Made by a program: the position numbers and the translations under genes. The notes below the pieces were generated by a model. The model was given only the letters and a program-made list of their open reading frames with translations, was not told the DNA's origin and did not search any database. A DNA stretch of 64,000 nucleotides, from the IMG/VR virus record IMGVR_UViG_3300044838_000031, positions 1 to 64,000 of that record; one strand, written 5' to 3'. This DNA is from a virus. Shown here one piece after another: positions 6,640 through 14,442 of this stretch. How positions within the stretch are numbered: the first letter of the stretch is position 1; each line of letters starts with the position of its first letter.

Positions 6640-6848
6640 GGCAGATAGGTTGGACAGGTTGGACATGTTGGACGCCCCCCCGCGGGTTTGGTGCCTCGTC
6701 ATGAAATAGGATTTATATAGGTTATCTATATTAGCTAGTAGAGTACTATTTAGAGTTTTCTTAGTAAGGTAACCCTTATCAGAATTTTTGGGGGAGGGGT
6801 TGGACATGTCCAACCTTTGTCCAACCTTTCTTATATTTGCTGGACAGG
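6640..6848. other. Candidate replication origin: iterons around an AT-rich island
   Basis: The 9-mer GGTTGGACA occurs at 6648-6656 and 6657-6665 in tandem, with a variant TGTTGGACG at 6666-6674. After an AT-rich stretch (about 6700-6785) it recurs at 6798-6806, inverted at 6807-6815 (together the perfect palindrome GGTTGGACATGTCCAACC), inverted again at 6818-6826, and as a variant GCTGGACA at 6839-6846. Iterons flanking an easily melted region next to a primase-helicase gene are the classic layout of a phage origin. An operator array is the alternative. Confidence 0.6.
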
Positions 6849-9077
6849 TCATAACTTCACCCACCTGACACCGTCCGCGCTGCGTTTGATCAGCCCGTCA
6901 TCGACAGCGACAACAAGTACCGATTGCAGAATTGAGCGGTCCCGGCTGGACATTGCCCGCGTGATTTCCTGCCGGGACATGCCGTCGTCGCAGGCTTTGT
7001 CGAGCTTGTCCAGCAGCCAGCGCAGCACCCGCTGACCGCGCTCGCTGCGGCGGTGATCCCGCTCGGCATCCGATGTTTCGATCTCGATTCCGCGGACCAC
7101 ACCGCGGGCTTCGGCTTCGCGGGCGGAGGCGTCTTTGATGGCGTCGAGGACTAGTTCGCGGGTGTAGGTGGAAATGTCGGAGGCGATGCCTGAGAGTTCC
7201 CAGTCTTCGGATGTCATGTCGGTGCGGCCGTCGAGCACGGTGAGGGCGTAGGCTATTTTTTCCCGCACGAACAGTGCGTGGCCGTCGAGGGCGTCGGATT
7301 GTCCGCGCATCGCTTTGACCCGTTCGGTGAGGATCAGTTCGCGCGCCTCGTCGGGGATGGTCAGTTCGATGGGGTAGAGCCACGCAGAGGGGGGTGGGAG
7401 GGTGAGTGCGCCGGATTCCCAGGGTGGTGATGCGGTGATGCGTGGGTCGGTTCCGGGGAACCACATGAAGCGTTGCGGGGTTCCACCCCCGGTGTCATTG
7501 AGCAACGCGGTGGCTCGTTCTGGTTGGACGCTGACTACCAGTGTGAGCCGGTAGGTGTGTGCGTCGATGTTGCGGCGTTTGTCTTTGTCGGCGTAGGAGA
7601 ATCCGAGTTGTTCGGCGGAGAAGGCGCTGCGCATGATGGACATCAGGGTGGCGCCGGTGCGGCTGCCGAGAGCGGTGAGTGTGTCGATTTCGTCGGCGCT
7701 GAACAGGATGGCTTCGCGGCGCGAATCGGGGTCTTTCATATCGCCGGCGAACGCCGCAACGAGACCTTCTCCGGAGCCGAGGTTGTGCTGCTGAACGTGT
7801 CCTGGGACCAGTAGTCGGGCGGCCGCGGCGGCGGATCCTTTTCCGCCTCCGGAGACGGCGGTGATGGCGGCGAACCAGTTGAGGCTGCCGGGGCCGCCGA
7901 TGAGTGGCGGGAGTGTGATGCAGGGCCGTACCTGTGTGAGTGCGCGGGCGGCGCAGTGCGCCAGGACTGCCCACGGGCTGCACATGCGTGCCATGGCGGT
8001 GGTGTACACCATTTGTAGGGATTCTCGGGCGTCCCAGAATCCGCGCTCAATGTCAACGATGTGGTTGTGCGGCTCATGTTCTGGATCTTGAGGTGGTTCT
8101 GTTTTGGCTGCGGTGGTGTCGATGGTGATGTTGCGCATCCAGTCGGTCAGCGATGGCTGGGCGAGTTCGCGGGCGGCGCCGTCGCCGGTGACCATCGCCC
8201 GGAATTCGTGGATGGCTTCGTCTTTGCCACCGGCCCGGTCGGGTGCTACGAGGGCGATGAACATTTCTCCGAGCGCCAATAGGGCGCTGTTGACGCCGGA
8301 TTCGCCGCTTGTTCCCAGCCGTAGCAGGGCTAATACGTGTCCGCGGGTGGTGTCGTGGCGGGAATGCCCGGGCAGGTTGAGTTCTTTGATTGCTTGCCGA
8401 AGTCTGTCGACGACGGGTGTGGAGGGTTCGCCTTCGGTGAGTGCGTCTTTGATGCGGTAGGTGTGCCCGTGGAGTGTTGCCACCGATTTTTGGGCGCCCA
8501 GGCTGGTGATCCAGGTGTCGGGTAGTGGCGGTAGGTTGTCGGATTCGGGGATGCCGACGAGCTGGTCGGTGTCGTTAAGCCATTGGTATCCGCGGCCTTC
8601 GGGGTGAATGGATGGCCATGCGAGGACGTAGCGGTGGTGATGTTGAACGATTTCGATGTCACCGATTCCGAGTTCGGCGAATTCAATGCCTTCGGCGAGC
8701 TGTGTGCCTGGGGGGATGCGGTAGAGCCGGATGCCGGATACGCCGTCGCGGCGGCTGGTGGATCGGCTGGCCGGGGGGAGTTCACCCCAGCGGTGTTCGG
8801 CTTCTTTGAGGGTGCGGGCACCGGTTTTGGCGCCGTAGGCGTCGACGTCGATACCGATGATGCCGTCCGGTAGGCGTAGGCACAGGTTCCCGTCAGGATA
8901 GAGTTCTGCCCAGGACATGACGTCGGGGTAGGACGGATCGTTGCCGGCGCGGCCTGTGAAGCCTGTGGGTGGCGATTTTTTGTGTCCGCGCCGGATGGGT
9001 AGGATTCCGCGCCAGCCGTTGCGCCAGTAGGTGTCTGCGGCGGCGCCGTAGCCGAGGGTTTGTTGCTGTTCGGGCAT
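6849..9077 (-). CDS. Bifunctional primase-polymerase with helicase domain
   Basis: 742 aa from ATG at 9077 (a GTG 3 nt upstream is possible). The N-terminal ~200 residues look like an archaeo-eukaryotic Prim-Pol domain: the metal-binding D77-V-D79 (GIIGIDVDAYG), SGIRLYR at 114-120, histidines at 146-148 and PSIHPEGRGY at 155-164. The C-terminal part (from about 340) carries a P-loop, VSGGGKGSA near 408-416, and a Walker B, ILFSADEID near 457-465, like DUF3987-type phage helicases. The end has a possible winged helix (MSRQEITRAM). It should prime and unwind DNA at replication forks; the iteron island begins just after its stop. Confidence 0.85.
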   Translation of the reverse strand: MPEQQQTLGYGAAADTYWRNGWRGILPIRRGHKKSPPTGFTGRAGNDPSYPDVMSWAELYPDGNLCLRLPDGIIGIDVDAYGAKTGARTLKEAEHRWGELPPASRSTSRRDGVSGIRLYRIPPGTQLAEGIEFAELGIGDIEIVQHHHRYVLAWPSIHPEGRGYQWLNDTDQLVGIPESDNLPPLPDTWITSLGAQKSVATLHGHTYRIKDALTEGEPSTPVVDRLRQAIKELNLPGHSRHDTTRGHVLALLRLGTSGESGVNSALLALGEMFIALVAPDRAGGKDEAIHEFRAMVTGDGAARELAQPSLTDWMRNITIDTTAAKTEPPQDPEHEPHNHIVDIERGFWDARESLQMVYTTAMARMCSPWAVLAHCAARALTQVRPCITLPPLIGGPGSLNWFAAITAVSGGGKGSAAAAARLLVPGHVQQHNLGSGEGLVAAFAGDMKDPDSRREAILFSADEIDTLTALGSRTGATLMSIMRSAFSAEQLGFSYADKDKRRNIDAHTYRLTLVVSVQPERATALLNDTGGGTPQRFMWFPGTDPRITASPPWESGALTLPPPSAWLYPIELTIPDEARELILTERVKAMRGQSDALDGHALFVREKIAYALTVLDGRTDMTSEDWELSGIASDISTYTRELVLDAIKDASAREAEARGVVRGIEIETSDAERDHRRSERGQRVLRWLLDKLDKACDDGMSRQEITRAMSSRDRSILQSVLVVAVDDGLIKRSADGVRWVKL

Positions 9078-9385
9078 CACGCTGTCACCGCTTTACCCTT
9101 GTCGGCGATGACTTCGCGTCGCATTGTGTCGGCGCTGGCGATAGCTTTCAGGAGCATCGCCACCCGGTCAGCGTCGTCAGGTTTGGCTGATAGCCAGTGG
9201 ATCATCTGGTCTTGTATGTGCGCCAGGTTCCCGATGAGCCTGTCGATCAGTGCCTTGATCGCTTTTTGCTTAGGTGCCGGGTAGGCGATCCACAGTTCAC
9301 CGTTGTGGGTGAAGCGGGCGCTATGGCCGAGGGGCAGCCCAACCGAAAACGTAACCTGCACACGCTTCGTTACGTCCTCGGTCAT
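9077..9385 (-). CDS. Hypothetical protein, replication cluster
   Basis: 102 aa from ATG 9385. It begins with two strands (QVTFSVGLPLG, RFTHNGELWIAY) and continues as a long helix (KAIKALIDRLIGNLAHIQDQ). Overlap with the primase-helicase start is by TGATG or GTGA, so the two are translated together. The role is unknown. Confidence 0.6.
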   Translation of the reverse strand: MTEDVTKRVQVTFSVGLPLGHSARFTHNGELWIAYPAPKQKAIKALIDRLIGNLAHIQDQMIHWLSAKPDDADRVAMLLKAIASADTMRREVIADKGKAVTA

Positions 9386-9428
9386 GGGTTGGGCTGCCCT
9401 CTCAGAATCGTTGTCGGTGGCGGATGGC

Positions 9429-10001
9429 TCAGAACGGTGGCTGCGCCATGGTGTTAGCGATGGCCTGTTTGGCGTCGGCCGGCATCGCGGCCCACGCTTT
9501 GGGGTCGATACCGGCGGGCGGCTGCACGGGGATCGGCACATTCTGCGGCTGCACGGCTTGAGCGGTGCCGTTTCCGAAGTAGCCTGCGGTCGCAGACGTT
9601 GGCGGGGTGTAGCTGACGGTGTACTGCTTGGGCCCGTTGAGTCCCGGCCGCGACGGGGCACCATCGCTGGTGTAGGTCACCGACAGTTGGCCACCGATCT
9701 TCGGCTCGGTCTCGCCGGCTTTGCGAAGGGCGTCGCCGACGGCGCCCTTCATCCAACCGCGAACGTAGAGGGTGCGGGAGCCGTCATCGAATTCGATCTC
9801 GGGGTTGCGTTCCTCGGTTTGCAGTTCGATGCGTACCTGGGTTTTGCCGGGAATGTCTTGCCCGGTCTCGAAGTCCCGCTGTGGTTCTGGGGGGTGGACG
9901 GCGGTGATGGTTCCGTTGATGGCGGAGCCGATCGTCGGGAATTTGGCGGCTTTGCCCCCGCCGCTGAAGAATCCGGACAGACTTGGTGCTGGTTGTGACA
10001 T
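9429..10001 (-). CDS. Probable ssDNA-binding-type replication protein
   Basis: 190 aa. Residues about 20-130 are beta-rich and suggest an OB-like fold (TIGSAINGTITAVHPPE, QVRIELQTEERN, RTLYVRGWMKGAV, GGQLSVTYTSDG). The C-terminus is Pro/Gln-rich and flexible, ending QPPF, much as SSB-like proteins have disordered tails. Position between the exonuclease genes and the primase fits a DNA-binding accessory. The family assignment comes from fold reading and from similar proteins seen beside primases in actinobacteriophages; it is not certain. Confidence 0.5.
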   Translation of the reverse strand: MSQPAPSLSGFFSGGGKAAKFPTIGSAINGTITAVHPPEPQRDFETGQDIPGKTQVRIELQTEERNPEIEFDDGSRTLYVRGWMKGAVGDALRKAGETEPKIGGQLSVTYTSDGAPSRPGLNGPKQYTVSYTPPTSATAGYFGNGTAQAVQPQNVPIPVQPPAGIDPKAWAAMPADAKQAIANTMAQPPF

Positions 10002-10061
10002 GATGTTTTCTCCTATTTCAACTGGTTGTTATTGCTGTATTTAATTGTGGGGCTGAGGATG

Positions 10062-10634
10062 TCAGGACGCCTTCCACTGAGTGATGCTGCTGGCAGTTGA
10101 CCACATATCTTCGATTGCTTGCCGACCGCGTTTGATGTGCCCGAGATAGTGGTCACCGTCAGCATGTCCGCACGGTCGTCCCATGTAATAGTCGGTGTCG
10201 TGAAACACGTTTATTTCTAAGCACTTTAGGCAGTCATGCCATAGCCCGACTCCAATCGACCACTCGGGATCGTGAAGATCATTATCGGCGTAAAACTCGC
10301 CAAGTAGCCCGGCGGCGGGATAATCACCGTCAAAAGTGTTATTTAACAAAGAGACTGGGCTAGCTCCGACAATCAGATAATCTCCCTTCCAATGGCCAGC
10401 TAGGCCGGCTTCCACCTTCGGGATCGGGTCAAGGAAATCCCCGCGCGTTACAGCTGGCTTAACTTCAACCAGAAGCGGTCGATCACCATGTATCAGAAAA
10501 TCTGGGATGTAACCGTTCGTATCGAACGGTTCGTAGGTGTAGCACCAACCAATGACATCAAAGAATGCGGCCCATCGAGCTTCAAGCCGCGAACGGTATA
10601 CATTGCCCCGATACAGGGTCGGGATCGCTTTCAT
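10062..10634 (-). CDS. PD-(D/E)XK nuclease-like protein
   Basis: 190 aa from ATG 10634, with GGAGG 9 nt upstream. The pattern SRLEARWAAFFDVIG gives the conserved Glu helix, GYIPDFLIHG the Asp, and LLVEVKPAV the E-x-K of a PD-(D/E)XK core (about residues 10-65). The rest contains a Cys/His-containing tail. Such proteins, related to the Vsr/TnsA-like nuclease group, are common beside phage replication genes. Its substrate is not known. Confidence 0.7.
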   Translation of the reverse strand: MKAIPTLYRGNVYRSRLEARWAAFFDVIGWCYTYEPFDTNGYIPDFLIHGDRPLLVEVKPAVTRGDFLDPIPKVEAGLAGHWKGDYLIVGASPVSLLNNTFDGDYPAAGLLGEFYADNDLHDPEWSIGVGLWHDCLKCLEINVFHDTDYYMGRPCGHADGDHYLGHIKRGRQAIEDMWSTASSITQWKAS

Positions 10635-11374
10635 ATGTCGATGCCTCCGCATTTGAGTGCCGAGTCCGGGTTTGGTGAAAACCACGGGCAGAACATACAA
10701 TCCGGGCCGGAGCGTGAAAACCACTCGTAGTGATCGGGTTGGTGTTCGACGTCGAAATCGTGGATCAGCGCCGCGGCCTGGTGGCGGCGATAAATGATGG
10801 CGTCGGCGATGGACTCGTCGTAGGGTTCGGACCACAGGTGCGCGTTGGAGAGGGTGCCGCCGCGGGGAATCAGCATGACCGCGACCACCTCGACGGAGAG
10901 GTTGGCGTTGCGGAATCCTTTGCCGTACAAGTGAACCTGCTGGCGGTAGACCTCGCTCATCTGCTTTTTATAGGCAGTGAATCGGCTGGCACCGGGCACC
11001 TTGTAGTCGATGACTGTTGCGGTGTCCGCATCGTAAAGGTCACACGACCCGGATAGCCAGCTGGTGACATTCACCCGGGTTTCGGTGTGCCAGCGCTGGC
11101 GGCCCAATTGCGTGTTCGCGTACATGGCAGCCGATTCCAGCCACTTGTGTGTCGCGGTCCCGATGATCGCCGGCAGCGGATCAAAGCTAGGGTTGGGTTT
11201 GTCGACTTCCATCAGCCCGTACGCCAGGCGGCGCATGCAGGGGTGCGCGATTTCGGAGGGGCCGAGCGCGCGTTGCAGGTGCCGGGGTGTGGCCTGGTCG
11301 CGGGCGTGGATAATTTCGACGATGTCACGCTTCAATGCCTCGGCGCGGTTGGTGGCGAAAAAGGCTGCAGTCAT
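10631..11374 (-). CDS. RecB/Cas4-like exonuclease with Fe-S cysteines
   Basis: 247 aa from ATG 11374 (TAATG overlap). RecB-family nuclease motifs are visible: His76 in GTATHKWLE, Asp112 in SGSCDLYD, and D123-x-K125 in VIDYKVPG, then QQVHLYGKG. Four cysteines (C46, C226, C229, C242) are placed as in AddB/Cas4-type iron-sulfur nucleases, with three clustered at the C-terminus (PDCMFCPWF). It probably resects DNA ends for phage recombination. No other CRISPR-type gene is nearby, so Cas4 in the adaptation sense is rejected. Confidence 0.8.
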   Translation of the reverse strand: MTAAFFATNRAEALKRDIVEIIHARDQATPRHLQRALGPSEIAHPCMRRLAYGLMEVDKPNPSFDPLPAIIGTATHKWLESAAMYANTQLGRQRWHTETRVNVTSWLSGSCDLYDADTATVIDYKVPGASRFTAYKKQMSEVYRQQVHLYGKGFRNANLSVEVVAVMLIPRGGTLSNAHLWSEPYDESIADAIIYRRHQAAALIHDFDVEHQPDHYEWFSRSGPDCMFCPWFSPNPDSALKCGGIDI

Positions 11375-11655
11375 TAGTCGCACACCTCGAAGCGGCGCAC
11401 CTCGGTTGTGGACATGCACTCGGCGGCAGCCTCGGGATACAGACGCTTTAACAGCTGCTGATCCAGCGCGGTTCGCTTCTGCGACTTCCAGGTCACCGCA
11501 ACACCGCCGTCGACGGTGCCCACCATGTCGTCGTCGAGCGCGGACTGCACAGCGGCTTTCGCTTGGTCCTCAAGCTCTTTGATCTCCGCGCGTTTGTTTT
11601 TGCACCACCGCAGAATCTCCACCTGGGCCCGCATGTTACTGATATCTACGGTCAC
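11374..11655 (-). CDS. Exonuclease-associated small protein
   Basis: 93 aa from a GTG at 11655, with GGAGC about 7 nt upstream. A long helix (KNKRAEIKELEDQAKAAVQS) is followed by a short beta segment (VGTVDGGVAVTWKSQKRTA) and KRLYPEAAAEC. This helix plus YqaJ-accessory-like tail often accompanies phage RecB-type exonucleases. It probably helps the neighbouring nuclease; the precise role is unknown. Confidence 0.6.
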   Translation of the reverse strand: MTVDISNMRAQVEILRWCKNKRAEIKELEDQAKAAVQSALDDDMVGTVDGGVAVTWKSQKRTALDQQLLKRLYPEAAAECMSTTEVRRFEVCD

Positions 11656-11788
11656 GATGTGTGCTCCTTGCTGTTCCCGTTGGCTGAGGCTTCGGTTGCA
11701 CCAGTTGGTAGGGGGGCGCAGCATTTTTTCGGCGTGCTCCGATGGTGACGTCGCTAATCAACTGGGGGATGTCTAGCCGGGCGCTCAT
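11636..11788 (-). CDS. 50-aa hypothetical protein
   Basis: From ATG 11788 (ATGA overlap with the frameshifted gene upstream). It starts MSARLDIPQLISDVTIG and ends basic. It overlaps the next GTG start by 20 bp. Little can be said of function. Confidence 0.45.
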   Translation of the reverse strand: MSARLDIPQLISDVTIGARRKNAAPPYQLVQPKPQPTGTARSTHRDRRYQ

Positions 11789-11989
11789 TTGGTCTCTTCG
11801 CTGTAGACGTTTCCGGAGCAGTTGCCCCAGTCGGTGCGGCCTTCGGCGGTGTCGCCCTCGATGACGGCGGCTTCGTGGCGGAGTTCGGCTGGGGACCAGG
11901 CTTGTTCGTCGGGCCAGCGGTAGCCGTACAAAAGAGGCTTCGGCGAGGGTGGCGGCAGCAGTGCGCATCCGCGCGGGAAGGGTGCTCAT
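11785..11989 (-). pseudogene. Small gene split by one extra base at a T4 run
   Basis: Frame one reads MSTLPARMRTAAATLAEAS from ATG 11989. At a run of four T (four A at 11930-11933 on the plus strand) the frame must skip one base to continue as LYGYRWPDEQAWSPAELRHE and reach a TGA at 11785 that overlaps the next ATG. Removing one T gives one uninterrupted protein of about 67 aa. The first part is paralogous to the start of the next upstream gene (STLPKRMRYAARVLEEAT). Decay, assembly error or programmed +1 frameshift are all possible. Confidence 0.6.
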
Positions 11990-12318
11990 GCGGGATCGCC
12001 TTTACGCCAGCCGGATTCGATGAGTTTTCGCGCAGCCGACCTAGCCACTTCCTGATAGGATTCTTTGGCTTTCGACCAGCCCATTGCTGCTCCAGGCGGC
12101 AGGCCCCAGAGTTCGCATGCCAGCTCTTCCACTAACTTCTGACGCTTGGCGTAATCGGCTTTGTTGAACTCTCCAGCGCGATCCAGAAGGCGCTCGGCCG
12201 ACCACTTTCTCTCCTCAAAGACATTCTCCCGCAGCTCACGTTCGGTCGCCTCTTCGAGAACGCGTGCCGCGTAGCGCATCCGCTTCGGCAGCGTGGACAG
12301 ATCCGGTTGCTCACTCAT
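11986..12318 (-). CDS. Helical hypothetical protein
   Basis: 110 aa, strongly charged and helical throughout (RYAARVLEEATERELREN, KRQKLVEELACELWG, SYQEVARSAARKLIESGW). Its N-terminal STLPKRMR motif is shared with the frameshifted gene downstream, so the two may be relics of a duplication. The family is unknown. Confidence 0.6.
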   Translation of the reverse strand: MSEQPDLSTLPKRMRYAARVLEEATERELRENVFEERKWSAERLLDRAGEFNKADYAKRQKLVEELACELWGLPPGAAMGWSKAKESYQEVARSAARKLIESGWRKGDPA

Positions 12319-12545
12319 ATCCGACCTGCCTGGTGACGTTGCCGATCTGGTCGGGATGCCTTTGCCCTGTCCGCGTAGTCGCGCATGATGTAGGCGGTGA
12401 CAGCGTGGATGACGTGTTCGGTGTCTTCTTTGCTCGCTCCTGTGATGACCATCAGAGCTTCTGTCGCGAAGTTGAAATTCAGTTCCGCGCGTTCAGATGC
12501 GAAACGCTCGTCGGGGCCATACCTATCGTTTGATGGCTGCTTCAC
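12315..12545 (-). CDS. Small hypothetical protein
   Basis: 76 aa, helical core (NFNFATEALMVITGA, DTEHVIHAVTAYIMRDY), basic tail. Overlaps both neighbours by ATGA. Function is not recognised. Confidence 0.55.
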   Translation of the reverse strand: MKQPSNDRYGPDERFASERAELNFNFATEALMVITGASKEDTEHVIHAVTAYIMRDYADRAKASRPDRQRHQAGRI

Positions 12546-12724
12546 GAGCGGTCTCTGTCGAATGCGGCGAGACGCATAAGGTGCGCGGGTGTGGCGTGTT
12601 CAAAGATCGCCGTAGCTAGCCCGCGTAGGTACGCCATGTCGGCGTCAAACTCGTCCGGGTCTTCGGCTGTGATAAGTGGCTGTTCGGATTGAGGCCATGA
12701 CGGCTGATATGATTGGTGTGGCAT
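12542..12724 (-). CDS. Small hypothetical protein
   Basis: 60 aa from ATG 12724 with a GGAAGG about 11 nt upstream. A Gln/Ser/Pro-rich start is followed by an acidic helix (DPDEFDADMAYLRGLATAIF). The hairpin at 12752-12786 lies in its leader. Function is unknown. Confidence 0.5.
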   Translation of the reverse strand: MPHQSYQPSWPQSEQPLITAEDPDEFDADMAYLRGLATAIFEHATPAHLMRLAAFDRDRS

Positions 12725-12751
12725 GGGAACCACCCCTTCCTGTTGTTGTTT

Positions 12752-12786
12752 GCCCCGCCCGGTCAACCCCGGCGCGGGGCGCTTTT
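12752..12786 (+). terminator. GC-rich hairpin with TTTT on the plus strand
   Basis: GCCCCGC (12752-12758) pairs with GCGGGGC (12774-12780), with inner CCGG/CCGG arms, followed by GCTTTT. It reads as an intrinsic terminator for rightward, antisense transcription, or on the minus strand as a hairpin just upstream of the ribosome binding site of the 12542-12724 gene. Confidence 0.45.
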
Positions 12787-12789
12787 CCC

Positions 12790-12951
12790 CTATTTGTGGT
12801 GCAGAAACTGGGTGGGGAACCGTTCCTCGAGGAGTTGGCGGACGCCGACGATTTCGTCGCCGGTCAACACCGGCTCGAACGGTCGGTCGAGGGGTGCGTA
12901 TGCGTTGAGGACCGCCGACATCACGGCACAGCACATGCGGAACGGGTTCAC
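12790..12951 (-). CDS. Small hypothetical protein, GTG start
   Basis: 53 aa from GTG 12951 (GTG 12954 is equally open), preceded by GGGG. It holds CCAVMSAVLNAYAPL and then GDEIVGVRQLLEERFP. Function is unknown; it is kept because it fills the gap between two coupled genes with a plausible helical protein. Confidence 0.4.
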   Translation of the reverse strand: MNPFRMCCAVMSAVLNAYAPLDRPFEPVLTGDEIVGVRQLLEERFPTQFLHHK

Positions 12952-12961
12952 CACGGGTCCC

Positions 12962-13069
12962 CTAGTCTTCGAAGTGTTTGCGGTAGTCGCGTGCTTCAAG
13001 CCGGGCCTGCGCGGCGTGTTCAATGAACGCGAACGCAACCAGCGCGGCCGTAACCAAAGCAATGGTCAT
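12962..13069 (-). CDS. 35-aa membrane-anchored peptide
   Basis: N-terminal hydrophobic span (MTIALVTAALVAFAFI) followed by a charged amphipathic helix (QARLEARDYRKHFED). The start at 13069 is just after the stop of the coiled-coil gene. This type of peptide is common in actinobacteriophage early operons; role unknown. Confidence 0.45.
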   Translation of the reverse strand: MTIALVTAALVAFAFIEHAAQARLEARDYRKHFED

Positions 13070-13070
13070 G

Positions 13071-13442
13071 TCACCGCTCCTGTCGGCTGTAGTAGCTCAG
13101 CTGTGCGCGGGCGGAGTCTAGTTGGGTGGACACGTTGGCGAGTTCGGTTGCCAGCCTTCGGTTTTCGGCGCGCAGGCGGGCACACTCGGCGCACTCAGCG
13201 CCCGGATCATCGAGGGGTGCCGAGATGTTACGAAAGACGTCAAGCCGACCCTTGGGGCCGGTCGGATTTAGGTGTTGCGGGTCAGCAGGGCTAACGCAAG
13301 CAAGCCCCAGGTCAGAATCTGGAACGTCCTGCTGCTTATCCTCCCTGACAGACGGCTTGCTGAAAGACGAAACCCTTGAGGGGGAGTCCGAATTATGCCG
13401 TCTGCGAGGCTCGCTGCCGCACCAGCGAAGTATTTTTTTCAT
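13071..13442 (-). CDS. Coiled-coil hypothetical protein
   Basis: 123 aa from ATG 13442 (ATGA overlap). The first two thirds are low-complexity, Ser/Asp/Pro-rich. The last 40 residues form a coiled coil (CARLRAENRRLATELANVST and onward) headed by a CxxC (AECAECA). Function is unknown; the disorder-plus-coil layout suggests an oligomerising adaptor. Confidence 0.5.
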   Translation of the reverse strand: MKKILRWCGSEPRRRHNSDSPSRVSSFSKPSVREDKQQDVPDSDLGLACVSPADPQHLNPTGPKGRLDVFRNISAPLDDPGAECAECARLRAENRRLATELANVSTQLDSARAQLSYYSRQER

Positions 13443-13738
13443 CCGAATCGCCTGCTTTCGCACCATGGCGCGTCCGCACCGGTCAACCGAACAGACACAC
13501 CCCCACCCGACGGGCGGGGCGGCACACGATGTCTAGGCGGGCAACCATCAATCTCAGGCACCAACAGGCGGCCACACTTCACACACCGGCGATGCACCTG
13601 CGCCCGCCACAACTGCTCAGTCGGCCAATGCCGCCGCCGCTCAGCCGCAGCCGCGATACGGGCACCATGCTCGGCGTTCTCCTCAGGGGTTCGTTCACGG
13701 TGCCGGCGACACGTGCAACCCGGCGCGCACGCAGTCAC
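13439..13738 (-). CDS. Cys/His-rich small protein
   Basis: 99 aa. Opens MTACAPGCTCRRHRERTPEE, then RRCVKCGRLLVPEIDGC, giving two cysteine clusters that could bind zinc, and ends with a basic tail. ATGA overlaps on both sides. It may bind nucleic acid. Confidence 0.55.
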   Translation of the reverse strand: MTACAPGCTCRRHRERTPEENAEHGARIAAAAERRRHWPTEQLWRAQVHRRCVKCGRLLVPEIDGCPPRHRVPPRPSGGGVSVRLTGADAPWCESRRFG

Positions 13739-14181
13739 GACGCCGCCTTATGTGCGGCGCGATAGTCGCGCTGCCACTGATTCGCACACGCACGACAATT
13801 CCGCTGAGTGCCGTTCTTTTTGTAGATCGTGTTCTCAGGCGTGTACTCGTGACCATTGACGCAGGAAGCTTGGTCTGCGTGGGATCGTTGGACGTTCACC
13901 CGTGGTGTGACGGGCTCTAGGTGTGCGGGGTTACAACACCGCTTGTTTCGGCAGAGGTGGTCGATCTGGAGGCCGGGCAGGATGGGACCTACGAGTAGCT
14001 CGTAGGACAGGCGGTGCGTGGAACAGACGCGGCCCTGGTAGCCGACGCTTCCGTAGCACTTGCTGCTGACAGCGCCCGTCCAGGTCCAGCAAGTGGGGTC
14101 ATCCAGGTCGGAAGCCATGCATAGCTCAAACCGGATCTTCCGTTGCATATTCGGCGGCAACGCGCCAGCATCGGTGCTCAT
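13735..14181 (-). CDS. HNH endonuclease (HNH_3 type)
   Basis: 148 aa. Pattern CWTWTGAVSSKCYGSVGY, then RLSYELLVGPILPGLQIDHL, then CRNKRCCNPAHLEPVT is the HNH_3 core: His of the beta strand, the Asn in CCNPAHLE and paired cysteines. The C-terminus has the module NGHEYTPENTIY followed by CRAC, shared with the HNH proteins at 27438 and 38692. It sits second in the leftward operon, between the HTH gene and a zinc protein, which is typical for a mobile homing endonuclease. Confidence 0.85.
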   Translation of the reverse strand: MSTDAGALPPNMQRKIRFELCMASDLDDPTCWTWTGAVSSKCYGSVGYQGRVCSTHRLSYELLVGPILPGLQIDHLCRNKRCCNPAHLEPVTPRVNVQRSHADQASCVNGHEYTPENTIYKKNGTQRNCRACANQWQRDYRAAHKAAS

Positions 14182-14390
14182 GCCGAAGCTTCGAGAACCT
14201 CAAGCGCGGCGTCCACATCGTGCTGGTAGACGCGGTAACTACGTCCCCCCGGCAGGCGGATGGCGGTGAGTCGGCCGTCTTTGATCCACCGTTGGACGGT
14301 GCGGGGACTGGTGCCGAGCTGGTCAGCAACCTGAGCGACGGTGAGAGGCTGATTCGTAGGTTTACGATCATAAATATGGTGATCTGCCAT
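14178..14390 (-). CDS. Excisionase-like winged HTH regulator
   Basis: 70 aa. From residue 15: LTVAQVADQLGTSPRTVQRW, then IKDGRLTAIRLPGGRSYRV and YQHDVDAALEVLE. This is the MerR/excisionase-family HTH with a Gly-Gly-Arg wing. It is the first gene leftward from the divergent switch, a position filled in temperate phages by Cro-like regulators or recombination directionality factors. Its promoter gives an mRNA starting at or within 2 nt of the ATG. Confidence 0.8.
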   Translation of the reverse strand: MADHHIYDRKPTNQPLTVAQVADQLGTSPRTVQRWIKDGRLTAIRLPGGRSYRVYQHDVDAALEVLEASA

Positions 14391-14398
14391 AGCGTCAG

Positions 14399-14428
14399 AA
14401 TGTATGGCGAGTTACCATAGTGTGTCAA
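14399..14428 (-). promoter_or_regulatory. Leftward early promoter, leaderless
   Basis: On the minus strand TTGACA (14428-14423) is separated by 18 nt from TACATT (14404-14399), a near-consensus sigma-70/SigA promoter. Transcription should start at or within 2 nt of the ATG at 14390, with no Shine-Dalgarno. The sequence TGTC-N6-GACA (14423-14436) overlaps the -35 box and is a candidate operator. Confidence 0.7.
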
Positions 14429-14442
14429 GTACGACATACCTA

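Noticed and set aside
6628-6864. Leftward 78-aa frame over the iteron island
   Set aside because: Its amino acids come largely from the repeat (MSNLSNLS) and AT-rich sequence; the region looks like an origin and the frame overlaps the primase-helicase end.
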